Assembly: GCF_009857605.1 (NCBI RefSeq)
Contig: NZ_WWCT01000004.1
Location: 62,001-126,000, forward strand
Length of the DNA stretch: 64,000 nucleotides
Direction: 5' to 3'
From: Duganella levis
Lineage (GTDB): Bacteria > Pseudomonadota > Gammaproteobacteria > Burkholderiales > Burkholderiaceae_D
Position numbers and translations under genes: made by a program
Notes under the pieces: model-generated
The model's input: the letters and a program-made list of their open reading frames with translations, nothing else
The model's database searches: none
What the model was told of the DNA's origin: nothing
Shown: positions 27,991 through 38,078 of the stretch, in pieces
How positions within the stretch are numbered: the first letter of the stretch is position 1
Layout: every line of letters starts with the position of its first letter

Positions 27991-29040
27991 ATGGACAAGG
28001 TACAACTGGGTAGCAGCCACCTCAACGTCAGCAAAATCTGCCTCGGCACGATGACCTGGGGCGAGCAGAACACCGAAGCGGAAGCGCACAGCCAGCTCGA
28101 TTACGCGATCGAGCGCGGCATCAACTTCATCGACACGGCGGAAATGTACCCGGTGATGACGCGCGCTGAAACCCAGGGCGCGACCGAGCGCTACATCGGC
28201 AGCTGGCTGAAGAAAAACGGCCAGCGCGACAAGCTGGTGATCGCCACCAAGGCAGCCGGGCCGAACGCCAGCATCACCTGGCTGCGTGGCGGCCGCGCCC
28301 GCAACTTCGACGCCGCCAACCTGAAAGCGGCGGTGGAGACCAGCCTGAAGCGGCTGCAAATCGAGCATATCGATTTATACCAATTGCACTGGCCGAGCCG
28401 CAACGTGCCTATCTTCGGCAACAACGTCTTCAATCCCAAGCAGGAACGCGCCGGCGTGGCGATTGAAGAAACGCTGGCCGCGCTGGGCGAGCTGGTCAAG
28501 GAGGGCAAGATCGGCGCGATCGGCGTCTCCAACGAATCGTGCTGGGGCGTGAACGAATTCATCAAGCAGTCCGAGATGAACGGTCTGCCGCGCATCGCCA
28601 CTATCCAGAACCTGTACAACCTGACAGCGCGCCACTACGAAACCAGCTTGCTGGACGAGACCTGCTACCGCGAGAACGTCAGCCTGCTGGCGTACAGCCC
28701 GCTGGCCTTTGGCCAGCTGACCGGCAAATACATCGACGATCCGGCGGCGCACGGTCGCCTGACCATCTTCCCGGCCAACTGGAGCCCGCGCTACGTGCGT
28801 CCTGCAACAGTGGAAGCGGCACGGCGCTACGTCCAGCTGGCGCGCGAGCACGGCCTGACGCCGGCGCAACTGGCGCTGGCATGGTGCTACTCGCGCTGGT
28901 TCGTGGCCTCGACCATTATCGGCGCCACCAGCCTGGAACAATTGCAGGCCAATATCGATGCCTACAGCATTGTGTTGCCACTGGACGTCATCAAGCAAAT
29001 CGACCAGATCCACGCCGAAATCACCAATCCAGGCCAGTAA
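27991..29040 (+). CDS. Aldo/keto reductase, Tas-like
   Basis: NADP-dependent reductase of the AKR superfamily, 349 residues. The catalytic tetrad is visible: Asp and Tyr in FIDTAEMYPV, Lys in VIATKAAG, His in LYQLHWPSR. The N-terminus VQLGSSHLNVSKICLGTMTWGEQN and the length match E. coli Tas; the physiological substrate is unclear. It begins 13 bases after pyrD, so it is likely the last gene of that transcript. Confidence 0.92.
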   Translation: MDKVQLGSSHLNVSKICLGTMTWGEQNTEAEAHSQLDYAIERGINFIDTAEMYPVMTRAETQGATERYIGSWLKKNGQRDKLVIATKAAGPNASITWLRGGRARNFDAANLKAAVETSLKRLQIEHIDLYQLHWPSRNVPIFGNNVFNPKQERAGVAIEETLAALGELVKEGKIGAIGVSNESCWGVNEFIKQSEMNGLPRIATIQNLYNLTARHYETSLLDETCYRENVSLLAYSPLAFGQLTGKYIDDPAAHGRLTIFPANWSPRYVRPATVEAARRYVQLAREHGLTPAQLALAWCYSRWFVASTIIGATSLEQLQANIDAYSIVLPLDVIKQIDQIHAEITNPGQ

Positions 29041-29113
29041 ATCCGGGCGCTGTAACAACAATATTCAAAATTCACATATGTTAATTGCTAACGAGTAGTG
29101 TGCTTTAGGGGGC

Positions 29114-29144
29114 GTGGCATATAAGATTTATGTATTAATGCCAC
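29114..29144 (+). promoter_or_regulatory. Inverted repeat before the TonB-dependent receptor
   Basis: GTGGCAT (29114-29120) and ATGCCAC (29138-29144) separated by 17 AT-rich bases, ending 18 bases before the start codon. It could be an operator or an mRNA hairpin next to the ribosome site. It does not resemble a Fur box. Confidence 0.45.
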
Positions 29145-29162
29145 TTGAGAAAGAAAGTCATC

Positions 29163-31559
29163 ATGCAGAACCGCCGCACCGCTCCCCGCTTCGCTCTCGC
29201 CCCACTGCCTCGCGCCCTGTTGTTGGGCGGGCTGATGGTGACTACTTTTGCCGCGGAAGCACAGGAAAGCAGCGTAACGGACGGCGAATTGCAGTCCGTC
29301 GTCGTCACCGGCACCTACGCCAAGAACCGCCGCACCGTCGACTCCGAATCGCCGATCGACATCATCGGCGCCAAGGAGCTGCAAGCCAGCGGCTCGACCG
29401 AGCTGGCCACCGTGCTGGGCCGCGTGCTGCCGTCGCTGAATTTCCCGCGCCCATCCGGCGCCGACGCCTCCGACGCGGTGCGTCCGGCCCAACTGCGCGG
29501 CCTGTCGCCGGACCAGGTGCTGGTGCTGGTCAACGGCAAGCGCCGCCATACGTCGGCGGTGGTCAACGTCAACGGCACCCAGGGCCGCGGCTCGGCGCCG
29601 GTGGACCTGAATGCGATCCCCCTGTCGGCCATCGACCACATCGAGGTGCTGCGTGATGGCGCCGCCGCTCAGTACGGCTCCGATGCGATCGCCGGCGTGA
29701 TCAACATCATCCTGAAAAAAGGCGCCAGCGGCGGCGAAGCCGAAGTGGGCTTTGGCGAATACCAGAAACGCGACGGCCGCCAGCGCTCGGTGCGCGCTTC
29801 GGGCGGCCTGGCGCTGGGCGAAAACGGCTGGGTACGTCTGGCAGTCGATGCCGCCGACCGCGATCCGACCAACCGCGCCGGCGCCGACTTCCGTAATCCG
29901 GCCGAGCCGCTGTACGGCAAGGTCACGCAGCGCTTCGGCGATCCGGAAACCAAGCCGGCCTCGCTGTTCCTCAACAGCGAATACCGCATCAATGACGATA
30001 TCGACTGGTACGCCTTCGCCAACTACGGCCAGCGCGACACCTCGGCGGCGGCCACCTGGCGCACCGCCTTCAACGGCACTGCGCTGCGTTCGCCGCTGTT
30101 CCCGCAAGGCTTCCTGCCGCTGGAAAACAGCCGCTCGACCGACACCTCGCTGGTGACCGGCGTGCGTGGCGAAAACACCGGCTGGCGCTGGGACCTGAGC
30201 GTGAACTACGGCGAGAACGAATTCAAGCTCAACCTGGACAACACCGTCAACCAGGACCTCGGCGCCAACAGCCCGACCCACTTCTACGCCGGCCGCCTGA
30301 AGAACTCGGAAACCGTGCTCAACTTCGACGTCGCCAAGGATTTCCCGGTCGAGGCCTTCAGCGGCCCGGTCACCGTGGCGCTGGGCACCGAGTACCGCAA
30401 GGAGACCTATGAAATCGGCGCCGGCGATGTGGCCTCCTACAGCGGCACCGGCGCGCAGGGCTTCTCCGGATTCCGTCCGGTGAATGCCGGCAGCAACAGC
30501 CGCAACAACAAATCGATCTACGCCAACGTCGAAGCGGAAATCACCAAGCAGTTCTCGGCTTCGGGCGCGCTGCGTCACGAGCGCTACAGCGATTTCGGCA
30601 ACACCACCTCGGCCAAGGGCTCGGCCCGCTACGCCTTCAACGAGATCGTGTCGCTGCGCGCCACCGCTTCGTCGGGCTTCCGCGCGCCGTCGCTGGCGCA
30701 GCAGTTCTACACCATCACCACCACCAACTTCTCGGTGGTCAATGGCGTGAATACGCCGATTGAAACCGGCACCTTCGCGGTCGGCAGCGCCGCCGCCACG
30801 GCGCTCGGCGCGACGCCGCTGAAAGCCGAGAAAGCCCGCAACTACAGCCTCGGCCTGGTGGTGCAGCCGAGCCGCAACTGGACCACCACGGTGGACGCCT
30901 ACCGCATCAATATTGACGACCGCGTGGCGCTGTCGGCCAATATGACGCTGAACCAGACGCTGAAGAATGCGCTGGCCACGCAAGGCATCCTGGTGGGCGC
31001 TGGCCGCTACTTCACCAACGCCATCGACACCCGCACCACCGGCGTTGATGTGCTGAGCACCTATCGCTGGGACACCAGCAAGCTGGGCCGTTTCGACTTC
31101 ACCGGCGCGTACAACCACAACAAGACGGATGTGGAAGGCATCAAAGCCAACCCGGCGATCCTGACCGCCAACGGCCTGACGCTGATCGACCGCCAGACCG
31201 TCAACCGCATCACCGTCGGTTCGCCGAAAGACAAGCTGAGCCTGACGACCGACTGGGCCATCAGCAACTGGGGCCTGCGCGCCGTGGTCAACCGCTACGG
31301 CAGCTTCACCGTGCCGCAGAACAATGCGACGCTGGACCAGACCTACGATCCGCAATGGACGCTGGACCTGTCGGGCAACGTCAAGCTGGGCAAGAACTGG
31401 CGCCTGACGGCCGGCGTGGATAACGCCACCAACCGCTACCCGGATCAGGTGACGTCGGCGGGCAACCTCAACACCAACGGCATCTACCCGTACAGCGGCT
31501 GGGCGCCTAACGGCTTCAACGGCCGCTACTACTACGCCAAAGCCAGCTACACCTGGTAA
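29163..31559 (+). CDS. TonB-dependent outer-membrane receptor
   Basis: 798 residues: a signal peptide ending near TFAAEA-Q, a plug domain (SVVVTGTYAKNRRTVDSESP, then LRGLSPDQVLVLVNGKRRHT and IEVLRDGAAAQYGSDAIAGV), then a 22-strand-type barrel ending in aromatic YYYAKASYTW. Ligand unknown; no siderophore genes or sigma/anti-sigma pair are adjacent, and the protein lacks an N-terminal signalling extension. Start set at 29163 behind GAAAGAAAG. Energy would come from the TonB system at 7.4-11.3 kb. An AT-rich inverted repeat lies just upstream. Confidence 0.93.
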   Translation: MQNRRTAPRFALAPLPRALLLGGLMVTTFAAEAQESSVTDGELQSVVVTGTYAKNRRTVDSESPIDIIGAKELQASGSTELATVLGRVLPSLNFPRPSGADASDAVRPAQLRGLSPDQVLVLVNGKRRHTSAVVNVNGTQGRGSAPVDLNAIPLSAIDHIEVLRDGAAAQYGSDAIAGVINIILKKGASGGEAEVGFGEYQKRDGRQRSVRASGGLALGENGWVRLAVDAADRDPTNRAGADFRNPAEPLYGKVTQRFGDPETKPASLFLNSEYRINDDIDWYAFANYGQRDTSAAATWRTAFNGTALRSPLFPQGFLPLENSRSTDTSLVTGVRGENTGWRWDLSVNYGENEFKLNLDNTVNQDLGANSPTHFYAGRLKNSETVLNFDVAKDFPVEAFSGPVTVALGTEYRKETYEIGAGDVASYSGTGAQGFSGFRPVNAGSNSRNNKSIYANVEAEITKQFSASGALRHERYSDFGNTTSAKGSARYAFNEIVSLRATASSGFRAPSLAQQFYTITTTNFSVVNGVNTPIETGTFAVGSAAATALGATPLKAEKARNYSLGLVVQPSRNWTTTVDAYRINIDDRVALSANMTLNQTLKNALATQGILVGAGRYFTNAIDTRTTGVDVLSTYRWDTSKLGRFDFTGAYNHNKTDVEGIKANPAILTANGLTLIDRQTVNRITVGSPKDKLSLTTDWAISNWGLRAVVNRYGSFTVPQNNATLDQTYDPQWTLDLSGNVKLGKNWRLTAGVDNATNRYPDQVTSAGNLNTNGIYPYSGWAPNGFNGRYYYAKASYTW

Positions 31560-31577
31560 CCCGCACGGCGGCGAGCT

Positions 31578-31606
31578 GGGGTCTGACCCGTGCCGGGTCA
31601 GACCCC
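31578..31606. repeat. GGGGTCTGACCCG palindrome between convergent genes
   Basis: Perfect 13-base arms GGGGTCTGACCCG and CGGGTCAGACCCC around TGC. No T run on either side. This GGTCTGACC-type palindrome is a dispersed intergenic repeat in related genomes, from memory. Only this copy was seen in the window. It may serve as a convergent stop signal. Confidence 0.6.
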
Positions 31607-31632
31607 GATGTGCCCGGGTTTAGCGTTACGGC

Positions 31633-33237
31633 TCACGCCACCGCCAGCCGGTTCACTCGCGGTTTTGCTGACGGCGGGGTCCCCGCCAGCTTGAACACAC
31701 TCACCGCCTGCGCCAGCAAGTCCGCCTGGTCGCGCATGCTTTGCGCGGCTGCGGCGGCTTCTTCCACCAGCGCGGCATTCTGCTGAGTCACATCGTCAAT
31801 CGACACAATCGCCTGATTCACCTGCGCGATGCCGGTGCTCTGCTCGCTGCTGGCGGCACTGATCTGATCCATGATTTCCGCCACCTGCTGCACCGACTGC
31901 ACAATACTGCGCATGGTCGCCCCCGCCTGATCCACCAGTGACGCGCCGGCGTCGATGGTCTCCACCGAATGCCCGATCAACTGCTTGATCTCCTTGGCCG
32001 CCGAGGCCGACCGTTGCGCCAAGGTCCGCACTTCCGACGCCACCACCGCAAAGCCCCGGCCCTGCTCGCCGGCGCGCGCCGCCTCCACCGCCGCATTCAA
32101 GGCCAGGATATTGGTCTGGAATGCAATCCCGTCGATCACGCTGATGATGTCGACAATCTTGTTGGAACTTTCCTTGATCGCGCCCATGGTCGACACCACC
32201 TCGCCTACCACCCGTCCGCCTTTGGTGGCGTGATCGCTGGCCGCCACCACCAGCTTGGTGGCCTGGCGCGCGTTCTCGGCATTCTGCGACACGGTAGACG
32301 TCAACTCCTCCATCGACGACGCCGTTTCCTCCAGGCTGGACGCCTGCTGCTCGGTGCGCGACGACAGATCCAGATTGCCGCTGGCGATTTCATTCGAGGC
32401 CGTGGCGATGGTATCCGTCCCCGACCGCACCTGCCCCACCGTGCGCGCCAGCGCGTCGTTCATGTCGATCAGCGCGCGCAGCAGCTGGCCGGTTTCATCC
32501 CTGGAATGCACTTCCATGCGCATGGTGAGGTCGCCGCCGGCCACCGCCTGCGCCATGCCCACCGCGCGATTCAGCGGCTGGGTGATGCTGCGGGTAATCA
32601 CATACAGCACCCACGCCGCCAGCGCAGCCGCCGCCACCGTCAGCAAAATCATGGTGGTGCGGGACGTGGCATACGATTGCGCCGCCACCGCGCTGGTGTC
32701 GTTGATGGCCGCCGTCTGGTATTTGACCATCTCGGTCAAGGCATTCAGATACGCCGTCTGCTCCTTGCGCACCGTGGTCAGCAGGTATTTAACGGACTCG
32801 TCGCGCCGGCTCTCGTCGGGCGACATCTTGAGGAAGGCGCTCTGCACCACGCCGTATTTTTCGCGCGCGTCCAGCACGGCTTGCAGCTTGGCCTTGCTTT
32901 GCGGGTCGGTGTCATCGGCAATCAGCGTGCCCAGCTTTTCCAGCCGTTCGCTATTTTCCGCGCGGCGCTTTTCCACCCGTTCCAGCTCGGCTTTGACGAC
33001 GGCCGGATCGGTCGACAGCATGGCGTTGCGCATGGCGCGGGCGACGTCGTTCAGGCCGCCTATCGTTTCGTAAGCCAGTATCACCTTGGGGACTTTGTCG
33101 ACGGCCAGATCGTTGGTGTTGGTGTTCAGCCTGCCGAGGCTGCTGATACCCTCCACCGCGATGCCGATCATGAAGACAATGGCCAGGCCCAGTCCGGCTG
33201 CCAGGCGGTAGCCGATTTTCCAATTACCGAAACCCAT
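31633..33237 (-). CDS. Methyl-accepting chemotaxis protein
   Basis: Membrane chemoreceptor of 534 residues: first helix about 12-32, a periplasmic four-helix-bundle sensor (about 33-190), second helix ([19 protein letters not shown]), HAMP domain ([23 protein letters not shown]), and a signalling domain with the hairpin tip [37 protein letters not shown], which binds CheA/CheW. There is no C-terminal NWETF-type pentapeptide for CheR tethering. Ligand unknown. It is convergent with the receptor gene and separated by 123 bases from the sulfur block. Confidence 0.95.
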   Translation of the reverse strand: MGFGNWKIGYRLAAGLGLAIVFMIGIAVEGISSLGRLNTNTNDLAVDKVPKVILAYETIGGLNDVARAMRNAMLSTDPAVVKAELERVEKRRAENSERLEKLGTLIADDTDPQSKAKLQAVLDAREKYGVVQSAFLKMSPDESRRDESVKYLLTTVRKEQTAYLNALTEMVKYQTAAINDTSAVAAQSYATSRTTMILLTVAAAALAAWVLYVITRSITQPLNRAVGMAQAVAGGDLTMRMEVHSRDETGQLLRALIDMNDALARTVGQVRSGTDTIATASNEIASGNLDLSSRTEQQASSLEETASSMEELTSTVSQNAENARQATKLVVAASDHATKGGRVVGEVVSTMGAIKESSNKIVDIISVIDGIAFQTNILALNAAVEAARAGEQGRGFAVVASEVRTLAQRSASAAKEIKQLIGHSVETIDAGASLVDQAGATMRSIVQSVQQVAEIMDQISAASSEQSTGIAQVNQAIVSIDDVTQQNAALVEEAAAAAQSMRDQADLLAQAVSVFKLAGTPPSAKPRVNRLAVA

Positions 33238-33315
33238 GACGCGCTCCCTGCGGTTGGTTACAGGGATTCAGTATATGGTCATTTCGACACGAAACTCGGG
33301 AAAATTGAACGACTG

Positions 33316-33352
33316 TTCTGCCGCCGCCACACATGCGGTGGCGGCGGCAGAA
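33316..33352 (-). terminator. Strong hairpin downstream of cysB
   Basis: Perfect 15-base arms TTCTGCCGCCGCCAC / GTGGCGGCGGCAGAA around ACATGCG, starting 8 bases past the cysB stop. No clean T run follows, so it may stabilise the 3' end or terminate only partly. Confidence 0.6.
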
Positions 33353-33360
33353 TCACGGGA

Positions 33361-34293
33361 TCAGGACAGATCCCCGCCGTTGAGCGCGGCGTCGATGTCG
33401 GCGCGGGTCAGGTCCGGCGCGAATTGCTGGATGAAGTGGTAGGCGTACGAGCGCAGGTAGGCGCCCTTGCGCACCGCCAGGCGGGTGGTGTTCTGCGCGA
33501 ACAGGTGCGAGGCTTCCACTGCGCGCATGCCCTTGTCGCGGCCGTGGTCGAAGGCCATCGAGGCGACGATGCCGACGCCCAGGCCCAGCGACACGTACTG
33601 CTTGATCACGTCCGAGTCCATGGCGGTCAGCACGATGTCCGGCTTGACGCCAGCCTGCGCGAACGCCGCATCGATATGGCCACGGCCGGTAAAGCCGACG
33701 TCATAGGTAATCAGCGGGAACTCGGCCAGGTCTTCCAGCTTGATCGGCGAGCGCGACAGCAGCGGATGGCCGTCCGGCACCACGATCAGATGGCTCCAGC
33801 GGTAGCACGGGAACGACACCAGGTCCGGGAACTGCGACAGGCCTTCGGTGGCGATGCCGATGTCGGTCTTGCCGGACAAGATCCATTCGGCGATGTGCTC
33901 AGGCGCGCTCTGCTGCAAGGCGATACGCACATCCGGATAAGCGGTGCGGAAACTCTGCACCACTTTCGGCAAGGCATAGCGCGCCTGCGTGTGGGTGGCC
34001 GCCACGCTCAGCGTGCCGCTTTGCTGGCCGGTGTATTCCAGGCTGGCCTGTTGCAAATTCTCGGCCTCGATCAGCAGGCGGTCGATGATCTTCAGGATGC
34101 CTTTGCCCGGCTCGGTCATGCCGGTCAGGCGCTTGCCGTTGCGTTCGAAAATCACGACGCCCAGTTCGTCTTCCAGTTCGCGGATCTGGCGCGACACGCC
34201 AGGCTGCGAGGTGAACAGGGCATTCGCCACTTCGGTCAGGTTGTAGCCACGACGGGCTGCTTCGCGGATGGACCGCAGCTGTTGAAAATTCAT
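33361..34293 (-). CDS. cysB: CysB-family LysR regulator
   Basis: 310-residue LysR-type activator of the CysB/Cbl group controlling sulfate assimilation in response to O- or N-acetylserine and sulfur limitation. The N-terminal HTH reads [40 protein letters not shown], and the effector domain shows [16 protein letters not shown], where the Thr-rich TxTQARY loop contacts sulfate in CysB. The ATG overlaps the cysA stop by ATGA, so the regulator is translationally coupled to the transporter it probably regulates. Confidence 0.93.
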   Translation of the reverse strand: MNFQQLRSIREAARRGYNLTEVANALFTSQPGVSRQIRELEDELGVVIFERNGKRLTGMTEPGKGILKIIDRLLIEAENLQQASLEYTGQQSGTLSVAATHTQARYALPKVVQSFRTAYPDVRIALQQSAPEHIAEWILSGKTDIGIATEGLSQFPDLVSFPCYRWSHLIVVPDGHPLLSRSPIKLEDLAEFPLITYDVGFTGRGHIDAAFAQAGVKPDIVLTAMDSDVIKQYVSLGLGVGIVASMAFDHGRDKGMRAVEASHLFAQNTTRLAVRKGAYLRSYAYHFIQQFAPDLTRADIDAALNGGDLS

Positions 34294-35360
34294 ATGGATG
34301 CTCCTTCGTCCACGAACACCCGCAGGCGTTTAGGACGTACAACTAAAGTTTCGCCTTCTTTCAGGCCCAGGGAGCTGAAGCGCTCATTCGGAATCACTGC
34401 TTCAATCAATTCGTTGGTATCGTCGCGTTCCAGGTCCAGCTGGGCCAGCGGGCCGATCGCATGCGCGCGGCGCAGCTTGACCACGATGCCTTCGGCGCCC
34501 GGCGTGTAGCGGTCCACTTCCAGCTCGTGCGGACGGACGTAGGCCGTGCCTTTGCCGGCCGCGCCGCCTTCGCCCGGCACCGTAAAGCTGGCGTCGCCGC
34601 TGGCCAGGATGCCGTCATGCACGCGGCCGTGGAATACGTTCACATTGCCGAGGAAGCCATAGACGAATGGCGAGGCCGGATGGTTGTAGACCTCGTCCGG
34701 TGCGCCGATCTGTTCGACGTTACCTTTGTTCATCAGCACCACTTGGTCGGCCACTTCCAGCGCTTCTTCCTGATCGTGGGTAACGAAGATGGAAGTCACA
34801 TGCAGCTCGTCGTGCAGCCGGCGCAGCCAGCGGCGCAGCTCCTTGCGCACCTTGGCGTCCAGCGCGCCGAACGGTTCATCCAGCAGCAGCACGCGCGGCT
34901 CCACCGCCAGCGCGCGCGCCAGGGCGATACGCTGACGCTGGCCACCCGACAGTTGCGGCGGATAGCGGTCGGCCAGCCAATCCAGCTGCACCAGCTCCAG
35001 CAGGTCTTTGACCTTGCGGCGGATCTGGTCTTCCGACGGCCGTTCGCTGCGCGGTTTGACGCGCAGACCGAAGGCGACGTTTTCAAATACGGTCATGTGC
35101 TTGAACAGCGCGTAATGCTGGAACACGAAGCCGACCTGGCGCTCGCGCACGTGGCTGCGCGAGGCGTCCTGCCCTTCCAGCAGCACCTGGCCCGAGTCCG
35201 GATGTTCGAGGCCGGCGATACAGCGCAGCAGCGTGGTCTTGCCGCAACCCGACGGGCCGAGCAGCGCGGTCAGCTCGCCTTGCGGGAAATCCAGCGACAC
35301 GTTGTTGAGGGCGACGAAATCGCCGAAACGCTTGTTGATGTTTTTAACTTGGATCGTCAT
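34290..35360 (-). CDS. cysA: Sulfate/thiosulfate ABC transporter ATPase
   Basis: Cytoplasmic ATPase of 356 residues. Walker [10 protein letters not shown], signature [16 protein letters not shown] and Walker [13 protein letters not shown] are intact. A C-terminal TOBE-like regulatory part ([19 protein letters not shown]) follows. It energises CysTW-mediated sulfate uptake. It begins 4 bases after cysW and overlaps cysB. Confidence 0.97.
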   Translation of the reverse strand: MTIQVKNINKRFGDFVALNNVSLDFPQGELTALLGPSGCGKTTLLRCIAGLEHPDSGQVLLEGQDASRSHVRERQVGFVFQHYALFKHMTVFENVAFGLRVKPRSERPSEDQIRRKVKDLLELVQLDWLADRYPPQLSGGQRQRIALARALAVEPRVLLLDEPFGALDAKVRKELRRWLRRLHDELHVTSIFVTHDQEEALEVADQVVLMNKGNVEQIGAPDEVYNHPASPFVYGFLGNVNVFHGRVHDGILASGDASFTVPGEGGAAGKGTAYVRPHELEVDRYTPGAEGIVVKLRRAHAIGPLAQLDLERDDTNELIEAVIPNERFSSLGLKEGETLVVRPKRLRVFVDEGASI

Positions 35361-35364
35361 GGTA

Positions 35365-36255
35365 TTACTCCGAAATGCGGGCGTCGTCGGCGATGGATTC
35401 GTTCAGACGCCAGGCGATAAAGGTTTTCACGACCAGCGTCACCAGGGCCAGCAGCGCCAGCAGGGACGCCACGGCGAAGGCGGCGGCAAAGTTGTATTCG
35501 TTGTAGAGAATTTCCACTTGCAGCGGCATGGTGTTGGTCTCGCCACGGATGTGGCCGGACACCACCGACACCGCGCCGAACTCGCCCATGGCGCGGGCGT
35601 TACACAGGATCACGCCGTACAGCAGGCCCCACTTGATGTTGGGCAGCGTCACGCGGCGGAAGGTGTCCCAGCCCGACGCGCCCAGCACGATGGCGGCCTC
35701 TTCCTCTTCGCTGCCCTGCGCCTGCATCAGCGGGATCAGCTCGCGCGCCACAAACGGGAAGGTGACGAAGATGGTAGCCAGCACAATGCCGGGCACCGCG
35801 AACAGGATCTTGATGTCGTGGTCCATCAGCCATGGGCCGAAGTAGCCCTGCGCGCCGAACAGCAGCACGTAGATCAGGCCGGAGATCACCGGCGACACGG
35901 AGAACGGCAGATCGATCAAGGTCAGCAGGATGCTCTTGCCACGGAATTCAAACTTGGCGATGCACCACGAAGCCGCCACGCCGAACACCAGGTTCAGCGG
36001 TACGGCGATGGCGGCGGTGATCAGCGTCAGCTTGATGGCCGAGATGGCGTCGTCTTCAACGATGGCGGCCAGGTAGGCGTCCCAGCCCTTCTTCAGGCCT
36101 TCGTAGAACACCGAAACCAGCGGGACGAACAGGAACAAGGTCAGGAAGATCAGCGCGATGGCGATCAGGACAATGCGGACCCAGCCCGGTTCCAGGCTCT
36201 TCGGCGCCGACGGCAGTTCGCCGCGACGCGGTGCAGTGACAGGCGTAGCACTCAT
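35365..36255 (-). CDS. cysW: Sulfate ABC transporter permease CysW
   Basis: Inner-membrane permease of 296 residues with about six helices. The EAA-type coupling loop appears as [22 protein letters not shown], and [20 protein letters not shown] is typical of CysW. It pairs with CysT to form the sulfate channel. It starts 2 bases after the cysT stop and is followed by cysA. Confidence 0.96.
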   Translation of the reverse strand: MSATPVTAPRRGELPSAPKSLEPGWVRIVLIAIALIFLTLFLFVPLVSVFYEGLKKGWDAYLAAIVEDDAISAIKLTLITAAIAVPLNLVFGVAASWCIAKFEFRGKSILLTLIDLPFSVSPVISGLIYVLLFGAQGYFGPWLMDHDIKILFAVPGIVLATIFVTFPFVARELIPLMQAQGSEEEEAAIVLGASGWDTFRRVTLPNIKWGLLYGVILCNARAMGEFGAVSVVSGHIRGETNTMPLQVEILYNEYNFAAAFAVASLLALLALVTLVVKTFIAWRLNESIADDARISE

Positions 36256-36257
36256 GA

Positions 36258-37133
36258 TTATTTCCCCGACTTTCCGCGTGCCCAGGCTTGCAGCAGATTA
36301 ATCCCCAACAGCATCAGGAAGGACACCACCAGCATCACGGTCGCAATCGCGGTGGCGCCGGCGTAGTCGTACTGCTCCAGCTTGGTAATGATGAACAACG
36401 GCGTAATTTCCGACACCATCGGCATATTGCCGGCGATGAAAATCACCGAGCCGTATTCGCCGGTGGCGCGGGCGAAGGCCAGCGCGAATCCGGTCATCAG
36501 CGACGGCATAATGGTCGGGAACACCACGCGCGAGAAAGTCTGCCAGGCGTTGGCGCCGAGGCTGGCGGCGGCTTCTTCCAGCTCGCGTTCGGCGTCTTCC
36601 AGCACCGGCTGCACGGTGCGCACCACGAACGGCAGGCCGATGAAGGTTAGCGCGATCACCACGCCGACCGGCGTGAACGCTACCTTGATGCCCCACATGC
36701 CTTCAATCACCTGGCCGAGCCAGCCGTTGGCCGAATACAGCGCGGTCAGCGTGATGCCGGCCACGGCGGTCGGCAGCGCGAACGGCAGGTCGACCAGCGC
36801 GTCGATAATGCGTTTGCCGGGGAATTCATAGCGCACCAGCACCCAGGCCACGATGCCGCCGAAGATGACGTTGATGAAGGCGCCCAGCAGCGAGGCGCCG
36901 AATGTCAGCTTGTAGGAAGCCATCACGCGCGCCGACGTTACCGTGGCCCAGAACGATTCCCAGGTCAGGGTGAACGTTTTGAGGAACACGGCCGACAGCG
37001 GGATCAGGACGATCAGCGTCAGGTAGAAAATGGTGAAACCCAGCGAAAGCCGGAATCCCGGCATCACGCGGAATGGTGCGCCCCGCTTGGCCACCGGTGG
37101 GGTGACCTCGGATGCTGCAAGAACAGCTGACAT
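36258..37133 (-). CDS. cysT: Sulfate ABC transporter permease CysT
   Basis: Inner-membrane permease of 291 residues with about six helices. Motifs [20 protein letters not shown] and the coupling loop [20 protein letters not shown] identify CysT/CysU. Start set at 37133 ([10 protein letters not shown]) behind AAGGGAG; an in-frame upstream codon at 37208 lacks similarity. The 95 bases before it contain AT-rich sequence (CTTATAG on the sense strand) suitable for a CysB-dependent promoter, though I could not define the operator. A sulfite exporter gene precedes it. Confidence 0.94.
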   Translation of the reverse strand: MSAVLAASEVTPPVAKRGAPFRVMPGFRLSLGFTIFYLTLIVLIPLSAVFLKTFTLTWESFWATVTSARVMASYKLTFGASLLGAFINVIFGGIVAWVLVRYEFPGKRIIDALVDLPFALPTAVAGITLTALYSANGWLGQVIEGMWGIKVAFTPVGVVIALTFIGLPFVVRTVQPVLEDAERELEEAAASLGANAWQTFSRVVFPTIMPSLMTGFALAFARATGEYGSVIFIAGNMPMVSEITPLFIITKLEQYDYAGATAIATVMLVVSFLMLLGINLLQAWARGKSGK

Positions 37134-37228
37134 GAATGCTCCCTTATTACAAAACCTTCTATAAGGGCTGCATGTTCTCACCTCCGCTTCATAATACAAA
37201 CGAAGCAATAGTCATTTGATTAGATGAT

Positions 37229-38005
37229 TCAGCTATATACGAGCTTTGCCGCAACGGCAACAAGTGTTACCGCCAGCAAGCCCCGCAACAGGCGCTCCGG
37301 CACCGCGCGCGCGGCGTAGGCGCCGATGGTGATACCGGGCAGCGAGCCGACCAGCAAGGTCAGCAGCAAGCTCCAGTTGATCGAACCCAGCCACCAGTGG
37401 CCGACGGCGGCGATGGCGGTCAGCGGCACGGCGTAGGCGATGTCGGTGCCGGCCACTTCAGCGGCGGTCAGGCGCGGATACAGCATCACCAGCAGTGTGG
37501 CGCCAATCGCGCCGGCGCCGATGGAGGAAATGGTGACTAACGTGCCCAGCACGGCACCGGAGACGATGGTGGCGGTGCTCAGCGCGCGGCCTTGCAGCTG
37601 GCGTTCGGGATGGGCGGTGATCCAGGCCAGCATCTTGCGTTTGAACAGCAGCGCGATGACGGTCAGCAGCACCGAGCTGGCGATCATGTAGCGGATGATC
37701 TGGCCCATTTCCTTGTTGAGGGTGCCGAAGTGCTTGAGCGCCAGGCTGGCGAAGAAGGCGGCCGGCAGTGCGCCGATGCACAGGCGGCGCACGATGTCCC
37801 AGTGGACGGTGCCGCGCATTTTATGGGTGAAGGTGCCGACGCCCTTTGTCAGCGAGGCAAACGCGAGATCGGTGCCGACCGCCACGGCAGGCGTGACGCC
37901 GAACAGCAAGGTCAGCAGCGGCGTCATCAGTGAACCGCCACCGACACCGGTCATGCCGACCAGTAAGCCGACTGCGAATCCTGAAACGACAAACTGCACA
38001 TCCAT
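37229..38005 (-). CDS. Sulfite exporter TauE/SafE family protein
   Basis: Inner-membrane protein of 258 residues with about eight helices. The family motif near the N-terminus, GLLVGMTGVGGGSLMTPLL, is repeated in the second half (TISSIGAGAIGATLLVML). Members export sulfite, sulfoacetate or related anions. Its position inside the sulfate-uptake block supports sulfite or another sulfur anion as substrate. The GGGGA ribosome site lies within the 3' arm of a 12-base hairpin, suggesting translational control. The peroxiredoxin gene lies 73 bases upstream. Confidence 0.9.
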   Translation of the reverse strand: MDVQFVVSGFAVGLLVGMTGVGGGSLMTPLLTLLFGVTPAVAVGTDLAFASLTKGVGTFTHKMRGTVHWDIVRRLCIGALPAAFFASLALKHFGTLNKEMGQIIRYMIASSVLLTVIALLFKRKMLAWITAHPERQLQGRALSTATIVSGAVLGTLVTISSIGAGAIGATLLVMLYPRLTAAEVAGTDIAYAVPLTAIAAVGHWWLGSINWSLLLTLLVGSLPGITIGAYAARAVPERLLRGLLAVTLVAVAAKLVYS

Positions 38006-38012
38006 GCGATTT

Positions 38013-38048
38013 CCCCAAAGTAGGCCCGAAGGTTAACCTACTCTGGGG
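38013..38048 (-). promoter_or_regulatory. Hairpin covering the ribosome site of tauE
   Basis: On the sense (minus) strand CCCCAGAGTAGG and CCTACTTTGGGG form a 12-base stem with one mismatch. The GGGG of the 3' arm is the apparent Shine-Dalgarno sequence, 10 bases before the ATG. Candidate translational switch or operator; no T run, so not a terminator. Confidence 0.55.
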
Positions 38049-38078
38049 AAAGATCCAAACAACGGAAAACTAATAAGC

